64,000 bases of DNA from Hippasteria phrygiana (lineage: Eukaryota; Echinodermata; Asteroidea; Valvatida; Goniasteridae), in NCBI GenBank assembly GCA_037893225.1, contig JAZGUH010000621.1, positions 1-64,000 on the forward strand, in the 5' to 3' direction. Every line of letters begins with the position of its first letter. The stretch's first letter is position 1. Below, in pieces: positions 44,201-59,200 of this stretch. A model generated the notes under the pieces. The model saw only the letters and a list, made by a program, of their open reading frames with translations, was not told the origin of the DNA and made no database searches. Made by a program: the position numbers and the translations under genes.

Positions 44201-47200
44201 TAGAGCTCCAAAGCCCTTACCGTTCAGGAGATATCCTGTTTTTGCATATTAATTAGTTCTATAGAGTTCAAATTGCACAACAGAGAAAACAGACTTTGAA
44301 ATAGCTAGTTCTAATACAATGCAATGGAACAATGCCCTCTAAAAAGGTCTTTTTTTTCACTTTATTCACTGAAATCAACATTGTTGTGCACCAAACCTGA
44401 AACTTTAGATATTTAAGATGTCATTAAAGACAAAAAACAAAAAATGAATTTTGACGAAAAGATTTCACACTCTCAAAGTTGAAAGGGCCATTATTTACAC
44501 ATAAATGCATAGGGCGACTTATATCACCTTTTTCTGGAGCGGGTCACAATTAAACAGCGCCAGGAAACTGAACTGAGGTTGGAAATGTTGCACATGCCGT
44601 TTTTCTGCACGGCGGCACACAGACTAGTTCTTGATACACTACGAACGCCACACAGCACATACCTTAAGTGTTGCTAAATGTTCACTAGGCGTTATGATGT
44701 TCCCACCGATCTCAAATTGATTGAGGCGACGGAAGACGATAATGTGAAGATCATCTATGTCCTTCCCTTGCACCTAGTAAGGAGAAAGATCATTCATAAA
44801 TTGACATTTTCATTATGGGAGACTTAAGAATTGTTTTTGTCTTTCCTCGTAAGGCAAATTAAGTCAGTCATACACAAGGGAATGAAGGTGTGGTGACTGC
44901 CTTGGGCCCGAAGTCCATTTAGGGCCGGTCTGCATACCGGCTCCCGGTATCAGACCGGTTTAAACCGAGGCCGGTATCATACCCCTCCCCGGACAGTACA
45001 AGTCCACTTGCTCGTCGGCATTTCAAAGCCACCTTAATGAATAGACTTGCGGTTGAGCTTGGCTAGCCTGCTGCCTGATGGCCCTGCAGAGTGTTTACAA
45101 TGAGGAGTTGATTAACTGATCTAGGTGATTACGGAATACTGCGTGAATACTGCGTGGTCAGATCTGTTCAGCGGCAAACTCTTTGAAACTGAGCAAATGT
45201 TTAGGGCCTTTGTTAACCCATGGAAGATTATTATCGGATTAAAGTCACCCCATTGTCTGCATTTAGGAGGAGTTCACGATCACCAGCCCAGGAATTGGAC
45301 ACAATGGACTCCCAAACAGGGCCAGCCTTCCAGTAGAGGCTCGGACGGTATCCAACCCGGTTTGGGAGGATTAAAATTAACCGGTTTCCATACCGGGAGC
45401 CGGTATACATACCGGCCCTATTTGGACTTGGGGCCTTAGCCTATTGTGGCCAATCATTTAGACTGATCCATTAAAACCCTCCTATGCAAACATACATTCT
45501 GAGCCATGTTGTTGTATGGGTCAAAATCAGTCAAGGTGATTGTTTTTGACCCTCCTGCCATAGTACAAAACCACATGTAATCTGATCATGTCTGTGGAAA
45601 AGTATAGCAGGGGAGGTGGAAGGAAATTTGGACTGATTTTGACCTTTTAAATAGTAGGAGGGTTAAGCCCTGCCCATTGACGTATTGAAGCAACTTTGAT
45701 TAGCCCGGAGCAGTTCTGACTAGTGTTTGTACACCTAGGGCTACAGTAATACCTAGTGCAAGTATACAATTATTGCCTCCAGAGGTGATCCATGCAGCAT
45801 TCTATTTTTCCCGAGGCGAAGCCGAGGCAAAATAGAATGCTGCATGGATCACTGAGGGAGGCTAGTTTTACAACACTACGAGATAAAGCAGTCAATATTT
45901 GTTTTATAACACCTCTCTCGCAGATTCTGCTTGATTTAAGCACAAACTGATTAATTTCATTTTAATACACTTGTTTATTTGAATTCGAACTTAGTTGAAA
46001 AATTATTTGCACTTTTCCAAACTACCCCCTCACGAAATGTTTGAACCCACTTTTCTGCAGCGCTAGCGCTTGGGAAGAATACGCGTGATGCGCAACGCAT
46101 TTTGCACAAAATACCGGTACTATGTGTAGAGTACTTTGGTTGCTACGGGTAGAGTATTTTGGTTGCTACGGGTATAGTGCTTTTGGTCGTGCACAGCAAG
46201 ATAGCAAAAATAGAGAATATCATGTGACTTGCTCTCGGCCATTCAGAAAGCAGTGTCAGCGAGGTGGTATAATAACTAGCCCTGGGCTGCGTTCAACTAA
46301 CGCGAACGTTGCCAACGTTGGCCAACAGGGTTCCCAAAGAAATCTGAAAACCAAATTCCATGACTTTTCCAGGACTTTTCCAGGACTAAAATATGACAAT
46401 TTCCATGACATTTAACGCCATTTTGCAGAGAAAAGTTGTTTGGTATTATGATACTGATGAACCGCTGAGGTCCGTTAGTACAGTACAGAAAATTTGATAT
46501 TATACATACACTGTACATACATTAGAAACTGGAAGACTGCCATAAGGCCTTTTTACACTAGACAAAATCTCGGGGGCGGCCCCGGGGCGACGCGGGGGTG
46601 AGAATGTGCGACGTTTCACACTAGCCATTTTCGCCCCGGGGCGAGACCAATCTCGGGGGTGGCCCCGGGGAGAAAATGGCTAGTGTGAAACGTCGCCCCG
46701 CGTGCGGGGCTTCGTACAACCCGGGTTGAGAAACAGGTGGTCTCGACAAAAGAATTCCAAAGGTCCTGTCAAAGCACGCGCTATTGTTAATTGTATACAG
46801 CTTGGCCGAAAGCGCAGCGCCATTATTCTGAAGCACAATATGTGTGGAATTTACTGGCCATCTGGGGGTCGATGAAATACAAACTAGTGTGAAACGCTCA
46901 TGCCAACCCCGGGGCGATCTCGCCCCGGGGTTGGCTGAGGTAGGTTTGCGCGAAACGAGTGTGAAACGACGCGGGGTTGAACTCGGGGGTGAAAACGCAA
47001 GTTCGCCCCGGGGTTCGGCGCTATAGTGAGAAAAGGCCTATAGCCACTACTATAGACTGACAAGGATATAGCCTGTAAATTTATCATTATTCCGTTATCA
47101 CATCAAAAGCGGCCCATCAAAAATAACCCTTGCATGATCTAGATTTCCATGACTTTTCCATTACTTCTTTTATTTTCCCCAATTTTCCATGACTTTTCCA

Positions 47201-50200
47201 TGACTTTCCAGGACAACTTCTTTTCCAGGATTTTTCCCAGGATTCTCCATGACCGTGGGAACCCTGGCCAACTACGCTAACAATTATTTTCCATTGGATG
47301 TTCACAGAAATCTGCCGAATGTTGCCCTTGATCACCCTTTCTATTCCTCACCTTTATCGTCTGGGTCTTGGGAGCGGCCCTCTCAATGTGGCCGTTGTCA
47401 TCACCAGCTTTCAGTCTCAGCTCGTAGGAACATTCCGGCTGGACGGGAAATCAGACGATTTGAATAAAACGATGGACAAACTGAGCTTTCAACCAAATCA
47501 AAATACTATGCTAACAATGGTTCCGAAACAATGCTAAATACATAAGAAGTAAAGATTTTGGTGTATTTTGGTGTTTTAGTTAGGAAGCATTTCATGTTGT
47601 CCAGGTGCGATATCAATTGCGGTACCGCCGTTTTTCTTTGCGGCTGATGAATGGGAAGCCAGGCGGCTTGAATAACTGAATAATCATGAGGTCAAAACTG
47701 GAGCTTGGAGCTCATTCAAGCCCAGTCGGCTGCATGAATGTATATTAAGAGCTTTGGCTTGGAACACTTTAAACCTAACGTCACCAAATACTACAAAATA
47801 CTACTTGAGTAAACTGTAGTATGCAGTACTTTTACTACACAGACCTATGAGAATTGAGTAGTATTTTGTAGTACAGTGTACCCCAAGTGAAAGCCTAGGA
47901 CGTTAGGGTTAATTCCCCATTGTCCACCGAGATGGATTAGCAAGAGAGCCAGGAGAACAATTAGGGGTGTGCATTGGAACCGGGTACCCGACCGTTCATG
48001 TCGGGAACCGGTTCCAGATTATGGAATCGAGTACCCGTACAACTTCACATTATCGCATAGTTACTTCCCAGGCAATGAAAAAAGAAAGGTTCTGAATGTT
48101 ATTTGTCGGGAATTTTTCAAAATTAAAACTAGACTATGTGCGAAAACAGCACAGATTTCACGTTTATGATGCTCACGAAAGTTGACAATAAAGGGAACTT
48201 ACTGGTCGTGGTTTTTGCAGTCTGGGTATGGATAAGAGCCTTGACAAGACATGATAGCATGCCTCACTCACTCCACAATAAATACAACTGTATAAAGCTT
48301 CCGGACAAGTCTTTTGTGATGATGCCGGTGCATGCGCGTGCCGGCACACGCAAAGGTGGAGAAGTGATCATGTTTACTGGACAGGCATGACTGGAGATTT
48401 TCAGAATTTTGTCTGAATTCAGAGAAAGATATTATTACAACTTCTGGGATTGGAAGTTTTGGGTTGGGTTTCTTCAACGAGTACCCGGGTACCCGTATTT
48501 TTTTCAATCGGGTACCCGGTTCTTTTAATACCCGTAAATGCACACCCCTAAGACCAATGTCGCAATTGGATTCTTTGTAAAGCACTTACGGCCAGAGGAC
48601 AACACAATCCTCATAAATACTGTGGTTTAATACTAAAATACCTGTGTGAACTCACCTGTATAGAAACTACACACTAGAGTACCCTAACAACAAATGTATT
48701 CACCATGTTTCAACGAACTGTAGTGCTTGTGTTTTTCGCTGTTCATACATGATCTATATACCAGCAGAAACAGCTTGTTCGGATCTTTCCAATGGTGCTA
48801 TCAAATTCATGTGTCACTATTACAATATTTTGAGAGAACTGTATCCGAAGTTTCCCTGTAGAGTTATGTGTATGGAGTGCCATTGGTTCATGTGACAAAC
48901 AACTTTCCTGTTTGACAAAGTGGGCCAGAAGAGAAAACAGTCGTAACTTTGCTATTTTAGCAGTTATGGCTTTCCTTTTTAGACCGTATGAAAGATACAT
49001 TTTCATGGAACAAACTTTACATACAACATTTTCCTTCTCAATCAATTCTTGAGGGTGAAATCTTTGGTTGAAAATACAACCATTCAACAAGCAGTCAGCT
49101 GCTTTTTCTGCGTAAGTGGTTTCATGTTCGACTGAACAAAGAATGTGGTACTGGGGGAAGATAAGCCAATAAACAATGTGGTAAGGGAATGGTTAATGCT
49201 GGTTCTGCAAAAATAATAGCCGTACCGCTATGAACACTGCTTTGAGACAATATGAAATGATCCCTTACCTGAAGTCCTCGTATCCTGAACTTGCCGTCCT
49301 GGTCCGAGATGCTTTCTTCGACCACCTGTCCACAGTCCCCTACCCCTTGGGCCTCCAAGGCTATGTCCTGCTCTGGCTCTCCGTTCAGGGACACTACCAC
49401 ACCATAGCAACTACATGTAGGATATCACTATTATATTATTCTAATTTGGGTAGAGGCATTATTAATGCCTTGCAGTGGACTAGTTATCCATCCCAACCCT
49501 ATTCGTACTGTGAAGAGATCAGATTATCTTGTCTTGTTTCAGTGTGAGGGGCTGGTTCTTCCACACTTTCCTCTGTAGCCCACACCTCGAGAGGCCTTTG
49601 GCATTATTTGGGCGATTTGCAACATAAAAAAGAAGAAGACATTCCCGTTCCTATTGGTTGAGAGCCCGTCACGTGGGTGGTTTTAAACGGCCGATAAAAC
49701 ACCAACCGGTTTTAAACACTTTTTCCGATGTCACACGAAATTTAGACTCCCCATGAAATCTGGTTCCTTTTATTGGTTAAAAACTCGCGCAACCAGTCAC
49801 TCTCCCAATTACGCAAGCGCAATACTACTGTTGCGTCTGTATTTAGAGTCCATAATTTCACACTACACCTGCTGCGTTCTGGGCCACATCACGCCACATA
49901 TCATGCGCGCGTCAATTTCCATATAAGGACATTTCCAGCGCTACGCGCTTGAGGCACGAACCATTAAAAAGCTAAAGGGGTGTTTTACAAACCAAGGTAA
50001 ATACAAATGAAACAAAAATCATTGGAAATATATAATCTTCTGAGGTTTTTGCTGAATTAAATACAAAAAAGGTATTTTATGAATTAAAATAAATATGCGC
50101 TGGGCCGGTTATAAATGTACATTTAAAACAGGCCCAGCGCATATTTATTCCCTTATTATCGGCATACAATTAAATGGTCTAGTCAGATTTCGGGTCCAGC

Positions 50201-53200
50201 AAGGCAAAAATTGAAAACTTTGTTCGAAAGATGGCCCCAAATCTAAATTTTTATCATTGTTTTCCCGTCCAGAAATAAGTTAGGAAAGAATAGAAAAAAT
50301 AGGAATTTTTGGAAGTCTGTACCTGAATGCCACGCGGGAACCTTTGATTGTGAGCTTGATGGACGAACCTTCTTCAACCTTGATCATCTGTGAAAAAGAT
50401 TTTTAAAATGTACAGTTAGTTGGCAAATATATTGCTGGGGCTGAATATATTGCTAGGGCTGATCATTTTCCAATAGTTTCGTGCGGCATAACTTTTCTAT
50501 TAGAATAGCATCCGAGTCGATTCTGTATGTGCATATATATATATATATATATTTTTTTACATTCGAACCGACAAAAAGGTATTTGAATATTTGGTTGACG
50601 ATTGAATACTCAAATATTCGGTACACTCGCTAAGGCCTAGTATTTTCATGTGCTTATTCATCTTTAAATAGACCTTTTTCCTGTGACGTCATACTGGATC
50701 GCATTAGGCAGGAATAGACGGAGTTCTACTGAAAATGCGACATTAACCCTCCTATACTTAAAACTATCACAGCCTATCAAAAACTCTAAGCACCAACTCT
50801 CCCAGTTTGTGTGTGTTTCAACCTGTCACTTGATGATAGGTTTTGATATATAGGGTAGCTGGCTCCATTTTGGCCTTGAGAACATGAGGGTTAATAGAAT
50901 TCCTGCATATGGGTCATTCTATATATCTGGGGTCCAAAAGTGTGACATTTGTTGTTGTGTCCCTGTTACACCTGACCTGTGTTATTTCCATCAAGTATCA
51001 TTAAAATTGACTTCACACTATTTTTTACTTGTTTGGCAGGTACTTTGCTTTACATAATCACTCTTGGAGATAGAAGGCATTAAAGAATGTGTCCTGAATT
51101 GCAAAATCTTATACATGTCACTACATGTATGTATAAACAGCCCTGGACACCAAAAGCAGACCCCAATCTTGGAGTGGTCGTTGGTCACCAGGGGGAGGTG
51201 AATGGGGGAAATTATCCCCCGCCTGGCTCTCTAGGTCTGGAAATTGGGATAATTTCTTTGGTACCTGTTGAAGATTTGTGACCAGCTCTGGCAAAACCCG
51301 ACTCTTCTCGGCATTTCCCATTACGTGGTATGGGCCCGCAAACGTAAAAAAATTGGCATCAGTGATAATACCAAAACCCCAATATTGAAATTTGTGACCA
51401 GCTCTAGCAAAACCCAGCACTTGGGGTGAAATTTCAATATTGGGGTTTTGGTATCACTGATGCCATTTCTTAAACGTTATGCGAGCCCATACCGCGTAAT
51501 GGGAAATCCCGAGAAGTATTGGGTTTTGCCAGAGTCAGTCACATTTATCCTATTTAGATCTGGACCCAGGAAAACTGTTAAGGGTGGTAGGGCTGGCAAC
51601 CTAAAATGTGGCCAACCTCTGGTCAAGTGGGTGAAAAACACATGTTTTGGTATAGTACCACATTCTTTGTTCTGTCAAGCATAAATCATTCAAGAAGATA
51701 CCGTTGACTGCTTGCTGAATAATTATATACCAAAAGAATAAAACTGAATTCAATCTAATTTTTTTTTTTTTTTATTATCATTTTTTTTTGGGGGGGGGGG
51801 GGATTTCTTTATAAACTCAGGCTTTCCTGTGCAGTGAGTTCAATAGCCGCGAGCTTCAATTTTTAAACTGTGACATACGACAGAATAGGGCTTTTCAAAT
51901 GTAAAAGCGTATTGCATGTATTTGTTAAAATCCCAAAACTGACTTTTCATTTACAAACGTTGTTTCTCCTTCAACGCAGAAGCCATTGTGCAACTTTCTG
52001 CTCATTTCGTGCTGCCATTTCAAAAATAATATTTCTTTCTTTAACCCTATCCCTGCTAAATGCAAAAATGTTAATAGGATTTTGCAGGCAACCACGGTGG
52101 ATAGGGTTTTAAAGTGAAAGAGAACAGAAATACCTGAGATCCTGGTTCAAACTTGTACTCCTTCATCAGAGCACGTAGGAAATACTGGTCCGGCCCCAGA
52201 CCAGTGAAGACCAGACTACCGCTGGCCTGTGTCAGGTTATTGCTGCGGAACGTCCCGCCGCTGAGTGAGAGTAGCACCCCCTGGAGGGGGTGGCCCTCCT
52301 CATCCAAAACCTGGATGAAAAATAATGTTCTCATTAAATGCATTGTTCCATTGTATAAAATTCATAGAGCGCTAAGGGGCCACCCATATTTTATCATCAT
52401 TTTTACAAGCATACAAGGAGTATTTTTTAAAGGCCCCCATCCCCCTCCCAGAAAGTACAATCTGAAAATGAAAAAAAAAAAAAAAGACTATTTCTCTGTT
52501 CCATCTTCCAAGTGTTTTAACCTCTTGCATATGGACGTCCACAGCCACCGTTTGAAGAAGACCACCTGGCCGGTTGACATCTATAGGCGCATTCCTGCGC
52601 CTACTCAATCCATGCACTTTTGAACTATACTGTTCTTTAATGGGAGTGTAATGAATAGAAGCTTTCATTCACACAAATGTGGGGGGACTCCGGGGGGTGC
52701 TGTGGCTTGTCACAGTCTTGTTGACTTGACTTGCTGACTTGACTTGAATCGGACTCGAGTCCCAATTTTTTCGACTTGAGACTTGACTTGACTTGGAAAC
52801 AAAATGACTTGGGACTTGACTTGACTTGAAAGAACATGACTTGTGACTCGACTTGACTTGAATAAATTTGACTTGCTGACATTAATACTTCAGTTAAAAT
52901 AAACACAAACATACAGGTAGCGCACACAGGTAGCGCACACAGGTAGCGCATATATAGCAAGCTGGGTGTCCAGTACGTACATGTATGCAGGGCCGCAGTG
53001 CTGGCCGACTGCATGGAGAATTGTCGAAATGGCACAGGTTGATTTTGTACAGTGCATGCGTGCTAGCCTATGCATTGTCATTTTGTCATTGGAATACTCA
53101 ATTGACTCGAGACTTGGTACTTGACTTGAACAAAATTGACTTGGTACTTGACTTGAACAAAATTGACTTGGGACTTGACTTGACTTGACTTGGAAAAATT

Positions 53201-56200
53201 GACTTGGGACTTGACTTGACTTGACTTGGAAAAATTGACTTGGGACTTGACTTGACTTGGGAAAATTTGACTTGTGACTTGACTTGACTTGACTTGACTT
53301 GACTTGACTTGACTTGGGAAAATTTGACTTGCGACTTGACTTGAGACAAAATGACTTGGTTACAACACTGGCTTATAAAGTAAACTCGACGTTGGTCAGG
53401 AAAGGGTTAAGTGTACTATCCTACCTGAATGCTAATTTCTCCTAGTTTGGACGCTTTGAAATCGCCGAAAGTCCCCTCCACTTTGGTCAGCACGTACCCT
53501 ACCAGCGAAGCCTGGACATCATATTTTGCTGTGTCTGGTAATGGACCGATTCTGTCCGACAAAATGACAGGTGGTTACCAAGTAGATCACGCAATGAGTT
53601 AATAACCTCTTGATAGCTGGTCGGTTTTGAATATTCGATACTCGCCGATCAAGTTTGTCAGTGCATGCCACACCGGTAAAAAAAAAAATTCGCCGGTGTT
53701 TTACGTATGGCGATTGATATTATGGACCGTTCAATATTGGGGTTTTGGTATCACTGATGGCATTGTTTAACGTATGATGCGGGCCCATACCACATAATGG
53801 GAAATGAGAAGCGTCGGGTTTTGCCAGAGCCGGTCACACTTTCTTTAGGGCAGGTTGTTTGAAGAAAACAACTACCTATATTTTCCGTCCTGCGCTGTGT
53901 CCACATTGATCGTTGGTCGGACCTCTTGGTCTTTAAGTGACCTTGAGGTCACCGATATCTTGACCCCTCCAAGACCTGGCCTGACCTGACCGGAGATGAA
54001 GACACCGGCGCGCCCCTCAAAATCTACAACTTTCCCCAGACAGTCATCACCTGTGAGAACACACAACAGGGATGAGATTTGAGGAAAAATATTGCTGAAA
54101 ATGTTCAAGAAACCTGCATTTTCTACCAAAGGATACGGTTCAAAATTGCAAAAATAGGGTCATTAGAAGACGGTTGCCGGTTGAAGAGATTATTTTGGTA
54201 TTAAGCCTGTTCGATATGACGATATTTCCCGATAATTCAATATTTTTTTCATATCGAAAATCGTATCGGCCCCTTTAAAAAAAACGGAATATCGGGGAAT
54301 TCGATATACTGAACAATATCGCGATATGTTCCTTTTGGCCACATTACGTGTGGATTTGTCCAGTTTACCTTGCTCGAAATTCCAGTTATTTCCAATTATA
54401 GGACGGTAGAATAGTATATAATGTATCATGATGTACCATGGAGGAATAAAAAAATACATACATGCACTAAATGTGTCGTTTCTTTGACCGCCGCTCCGCG
54501 CGATTTACCCTCCGCGCCGTGCGTTGTCAAGTGCAAACAACCACACTGAATGCTACCGTCTTATTCCCAGTGTACAATGTACGTACCTACACGCTTGCGA
54601 ACTCGTCTTGAGATCGAGGGGTATGGCAATTGTTTGCAATAAGGTCAACCCCTGTAGCGCATCTGCGCGTGCGCGTTGCTTTGTTGCTAGCCTTGGTCAA
54701 GTGCAAGCAACCGCACTGAATGCCACCGTCTTTCCTCGGCCCCTGCAGTGTACAAGGCACACGTACGTGTAGTTACGTGTAGCGAACTGCGTCTTGAGAA
54801 AAGATTAAAACATTGTACATTGTGCAATGTCATGTCGTCTTCACAAAATATACGACATGATCGTTTGTCGACAGCTCGCATGTGATCGTCTATGTTATTA
54901 CTAATCAACAATGCTGAAATAGAAACAAACGCTAGTCTTTCTGGAGTGCCATAAAGAAGGCAACTGAAGGTAAATGTCGTAAAACTCCAAATACTCAACG
55001 AGCGGAGGGAAGCCTTGTCAACCCGGCCCCCCGTTCCTGCCGCGTGCCGGCCCCGATCTTATGCAGGGTATCTGCATGTTTCAGAAAGTCAATTTTAAGA
55101 CTTTTTAAGACCTTTTTAATGCTGCCCTAAATGAAATTTAAGACCAAAAATAAGCGGACCGACACTAGATAGATCTGGATTTTGGATCCCGGGATTGGAA
55201 CGCTCTGCCACGTGCGACCAACTTTCCTGGGAAAAAATACACTATGCGCTTCAATAGCTGATTTTTTACAGACACGATGTGATCGTTATTTACGAGCTGA
55301 TCAATAAATCCTTACTCCCTTCAGCCATTTTTTAAGGAGAACTCAATTTAATACTTTTTAATGCTTTTTAAGGCCTTAAATTGAGAAAAGTCAATTTCAG
55401 ACTTCTTAAGACTTTTTAAAGACCTGCAGATACCCTGTCATGATGCCGTAGTGACTAACGTGACTTCCATCATGTATTTTCTTTTATTCCTCCGTTCTTC
55501 CGGTAAGGAAAAACTGACGTCATCACGATAATATCGAATATCGCGATATTTATTTGCCGATATTTCGGTATCCAAATAAATGGATATCCAACAGCCATAT
55601 TTAGTATGATAAAAAGAATTTAAGGACCAAAAAATCTTCTAGAAATTTGGAAGATGTCTCACCAAAGATCCTGAAATCAGGAAAAATCCGGAAAAAATAT
55701 CAGCCCTGGCACAGCATGAGTCCTGCTTGATGGAACATTCTCATTGTCATTATTAACTCCTTGGGCACGGTATTTGACGGGAGACGTCGGGGTGTCGCGG
55801 CGGTTCTGGCAGCCAAGCGAACCGCTACAATGCGTTTATGCAGTCAAGCATGACATAAACAATAATCCAACAATGGATTGAAACTGCACAAACCGCGGCC
55901 AATGGCGTCATCCGGCCTGGTGGCACTTTTGTTTGCGTCCACAGATGTCCTCCGTACGCAAAGGGTTTAAGGAATTTAATACTTAAGGCGCCAAATTGGC
56001 TTACAAAAAGGGTTTGTCCTAAACTTACTACGGTTGCATAGCTCGCTAAAAGAAGAATATAAAATTGTACACAAATTGTGAAGCCCAGAAATCTTAAAAT
56101 TTGAAATTCCATGACTTTTCCATGACTTTCCAGGGCAAAATTAGGATTTTTTTCATTACCAATTCTCAACTTTTGTTTTACATCTTTAGAGTCTATTTAC

Positions 56201-59200
56201 AATAAACTGGCTACATTGTAGTTATAACAGTGAAAATAAAAGGTATATGTAGTGTGTGTTATCATCAACATGCCATCCACCTTTACAGCCATCCCACCCT
56301 CCCACTTTAGGGATCATTTCATATTATCTGAAAGCGGTATCAATTGCAGTACCACTGTTTTTTGCAGTACTAGCATTAATGCCCACAAGGAGCAAGTTCG
56401 GTTGGGCGACTAGAGTGACTAGACTTAACCATAGTCGATCTAGATGTCACCCGAACGCTGCGCGGTTTGACTAGCTAGTGCAACTGGATCAACCTAGCTC
56501 CGGACCATGGTTTCTCTAGTCACTCGCGAATTACGTCACGGTTTCAAGATGGAGGATCGGTAAACTGGGCAAGTTTTGCAAATGTTTACGATAATTTGTT
56601 GGTTTTGTCCAATGATAATAACTCTTTGCAATAAGATAATGAAATATTTATTGCACCAAAGTTAAGTAGAGAAAATAACAGAAATAAATAATAGAAAATA
56701 GAAATGACATGCAAACATTTGCTTCGTTAACAACTAGCAGACGACATTCTTTGCAGTTTGTTGTTGCTGCACACTAACTAGATTTGACGTAGTCGATCGA
56801 CTAGATGCGTTCGAGTGAAGGACAGACCACGCATGCGTTTTTTAAATAGCAAATTGACAAAAAGGACTAGGTCAGCAGCACCCGAACTTGCTCCTGGCTG
56901 ATACAATGAGCTCGTTCTATAAAAGGTCAGATTATTTTGTCACTGCAATATTCATGAGGAGTGTGTGGTCCACAAAGAATTCAATTGTGGATCACTAATC
57001 CCTCCGCCCTCTGGTTAATCCTCTTGGTGGACAAAGGGAGATTAAAGAATTCCAAGCCTGATCTGTTTTAATAATAAACATTCATTGCAACAATGCAGAA
57101 ACTCCACTAATGGGGTTCTTTTGTCTATGGTCTGACTTATGCCATAATTATTTAGTATTTTTTCAGACACAAAATCGTGGGACGTGCACCCCTTCTGTAA
57201 AGACATCCACAATAAAAAAATATATATATGTGACCCGCTCTGCAAAAAGGGCACATAAGTCGCTGTATGCTTTTACGAGTTATGGGCCGTTCAATGTGAA
57301 GAGGGTGAACAATTCTTCAAACAAGTGATTTTGAAGGGAGGGAATTGTTTGCATCTTTGATACCTATATTATTTCATAACAAAAATCTTTGATTTCAGTA
57401 AATAAAGTTGGAAAAAGAATGTGTTTTTGTCGAGTGCTTTCATCTATTGCTTTGCTTTTTGCTTTTTTTAAATGGCTTGTTTCTCCTTCAGTCATTTCAA
57501 GAAATTCCTGAAAACAAACATGCAAATTTCCAAATATCTCGTGATTGCAAAATGCTAGAGACCTCATATACCATATAAAAGCTTATAAGATGGCCTTTCC
57601 AGCTATATATAAAAAACTATTTTCAAATTTGGCACCATAAGTGCCCTTTTTGCAGAGCGGGTCACATATATATAAAAATAATGCCCACACGTTGATGGTA
57701 CTTCTTCCATCACTGGTCCCCGTGGCCATTTTAACATCCGGGGCCACTACTAATCTTGTCTATTGCATCACGTGTACCCGCTGTGGCATGCTCTACATTG
57801 GCGAAACCAAGCGCCGACTGGCCGACCGTTTTACGGAGCATCTCCGAAGCGTTCGGCTGAAACAACCTGGTCTGGCTGTCGCCCAACACTTCAGCGCGCC
57901 ATCACACTCCACAAAGGACATGAGCGTCTGCGTTGTCTCCACGGCATCGTCGGATACGCAGCGCCGATCTCTAGAACAGCGTGTGATGTTCCAACTGGGC
58001 ACGCTCCACCCTGACGGGATGAACGTGGAGTTTAATACCGCGTTTGTTCTACCAGCGGTTCATCACAACAAGCCATAATTCCCCTGAAGAAGGTGCATTG
58101 CACCGAAAGCTCGGGTAAAATTATCCGGTGAGCACTGTTTCACCTTTACCATATATATTTTCAATGCTCTACAGTGCTACGCAGCATCCCCACATTTATT
58201 ATTCTAAAAAAAAAATATATATAAACAATATATTTAAAAATATTCCACAGAACTCACCGGCCTGTATAGTAACTTGGGCCTTCGCTGGATAGAAGAGGAG
58301 GATTTTGGAGGAAGGGGTAACTTCAAGTTTCTCTCCATTCCTTGCAACAACAAAAAGGGAAACAAATCTAAAATGTATGGTGCAAAAAACAAACCACAAG
58401 GGAAACTGACTGGGTAATTTGAATGGATCTTCAAAGTGAACAAAGAAAACTGGCAGGAGCGGGATTTGAACCTGGGAAATTCCACCGTCATGGACGTTAC
58501 ATTTGTAACAATCTCTGTGTGCTTAAAAAGTATTCTAACATGCCAGGAAGCTTAGGAAGTTACCGGTAATCTTATTTGTGGTACTGGTAGTTAACATTCA
58601 ATTGTTTAAAGGTAGTGTACACGATTGGTAATCCACTAATTGTTTTGAACTGAATTATTAGTAAAATACCTTACTAGACTGCAAGGTAATAGTAGTCTTA
58701 ATCATCCTGTGAAATGATGGCACCAGGTGTGCTGTCGTCGTCAAGAAAAGTGGAAATTTACATCATTTTCCAACGAATTCCTGCAGGCAATTGTTGGAAA
58801 ACTGCCCTGTAGCCTTCAGTCAAGGCCCCGGACATGCTGGCATATTCGGGGCGCGTCACGCGTCCAGGTAGCCACGTGCGCGCGCCTTGACTCAAGGCTA
58901 TCATCCGCCCGACGGTTGAAAACGAATGCCGTTTTTCTCTCGGTTTTTTCGCCATCCAACAACGCAAAACTTTGAACAGGTCAGTGGAACGATATTTCCT
59001 ATAAAATACTAACCCCCACATCCACCCATTTCTGAAATTTGCAACAATGACCCAATCATGTACACTACCTTTAACATGACACTTTCAAACTTTCACGTTA
59101 TTTATTTCATGTATATGTCGAATCCCGCAATCTATGAACTATGAACACTGCCCGCTCTACCAACACCATATCACACCTTCAAGTCTATCTGAAAAAAACC

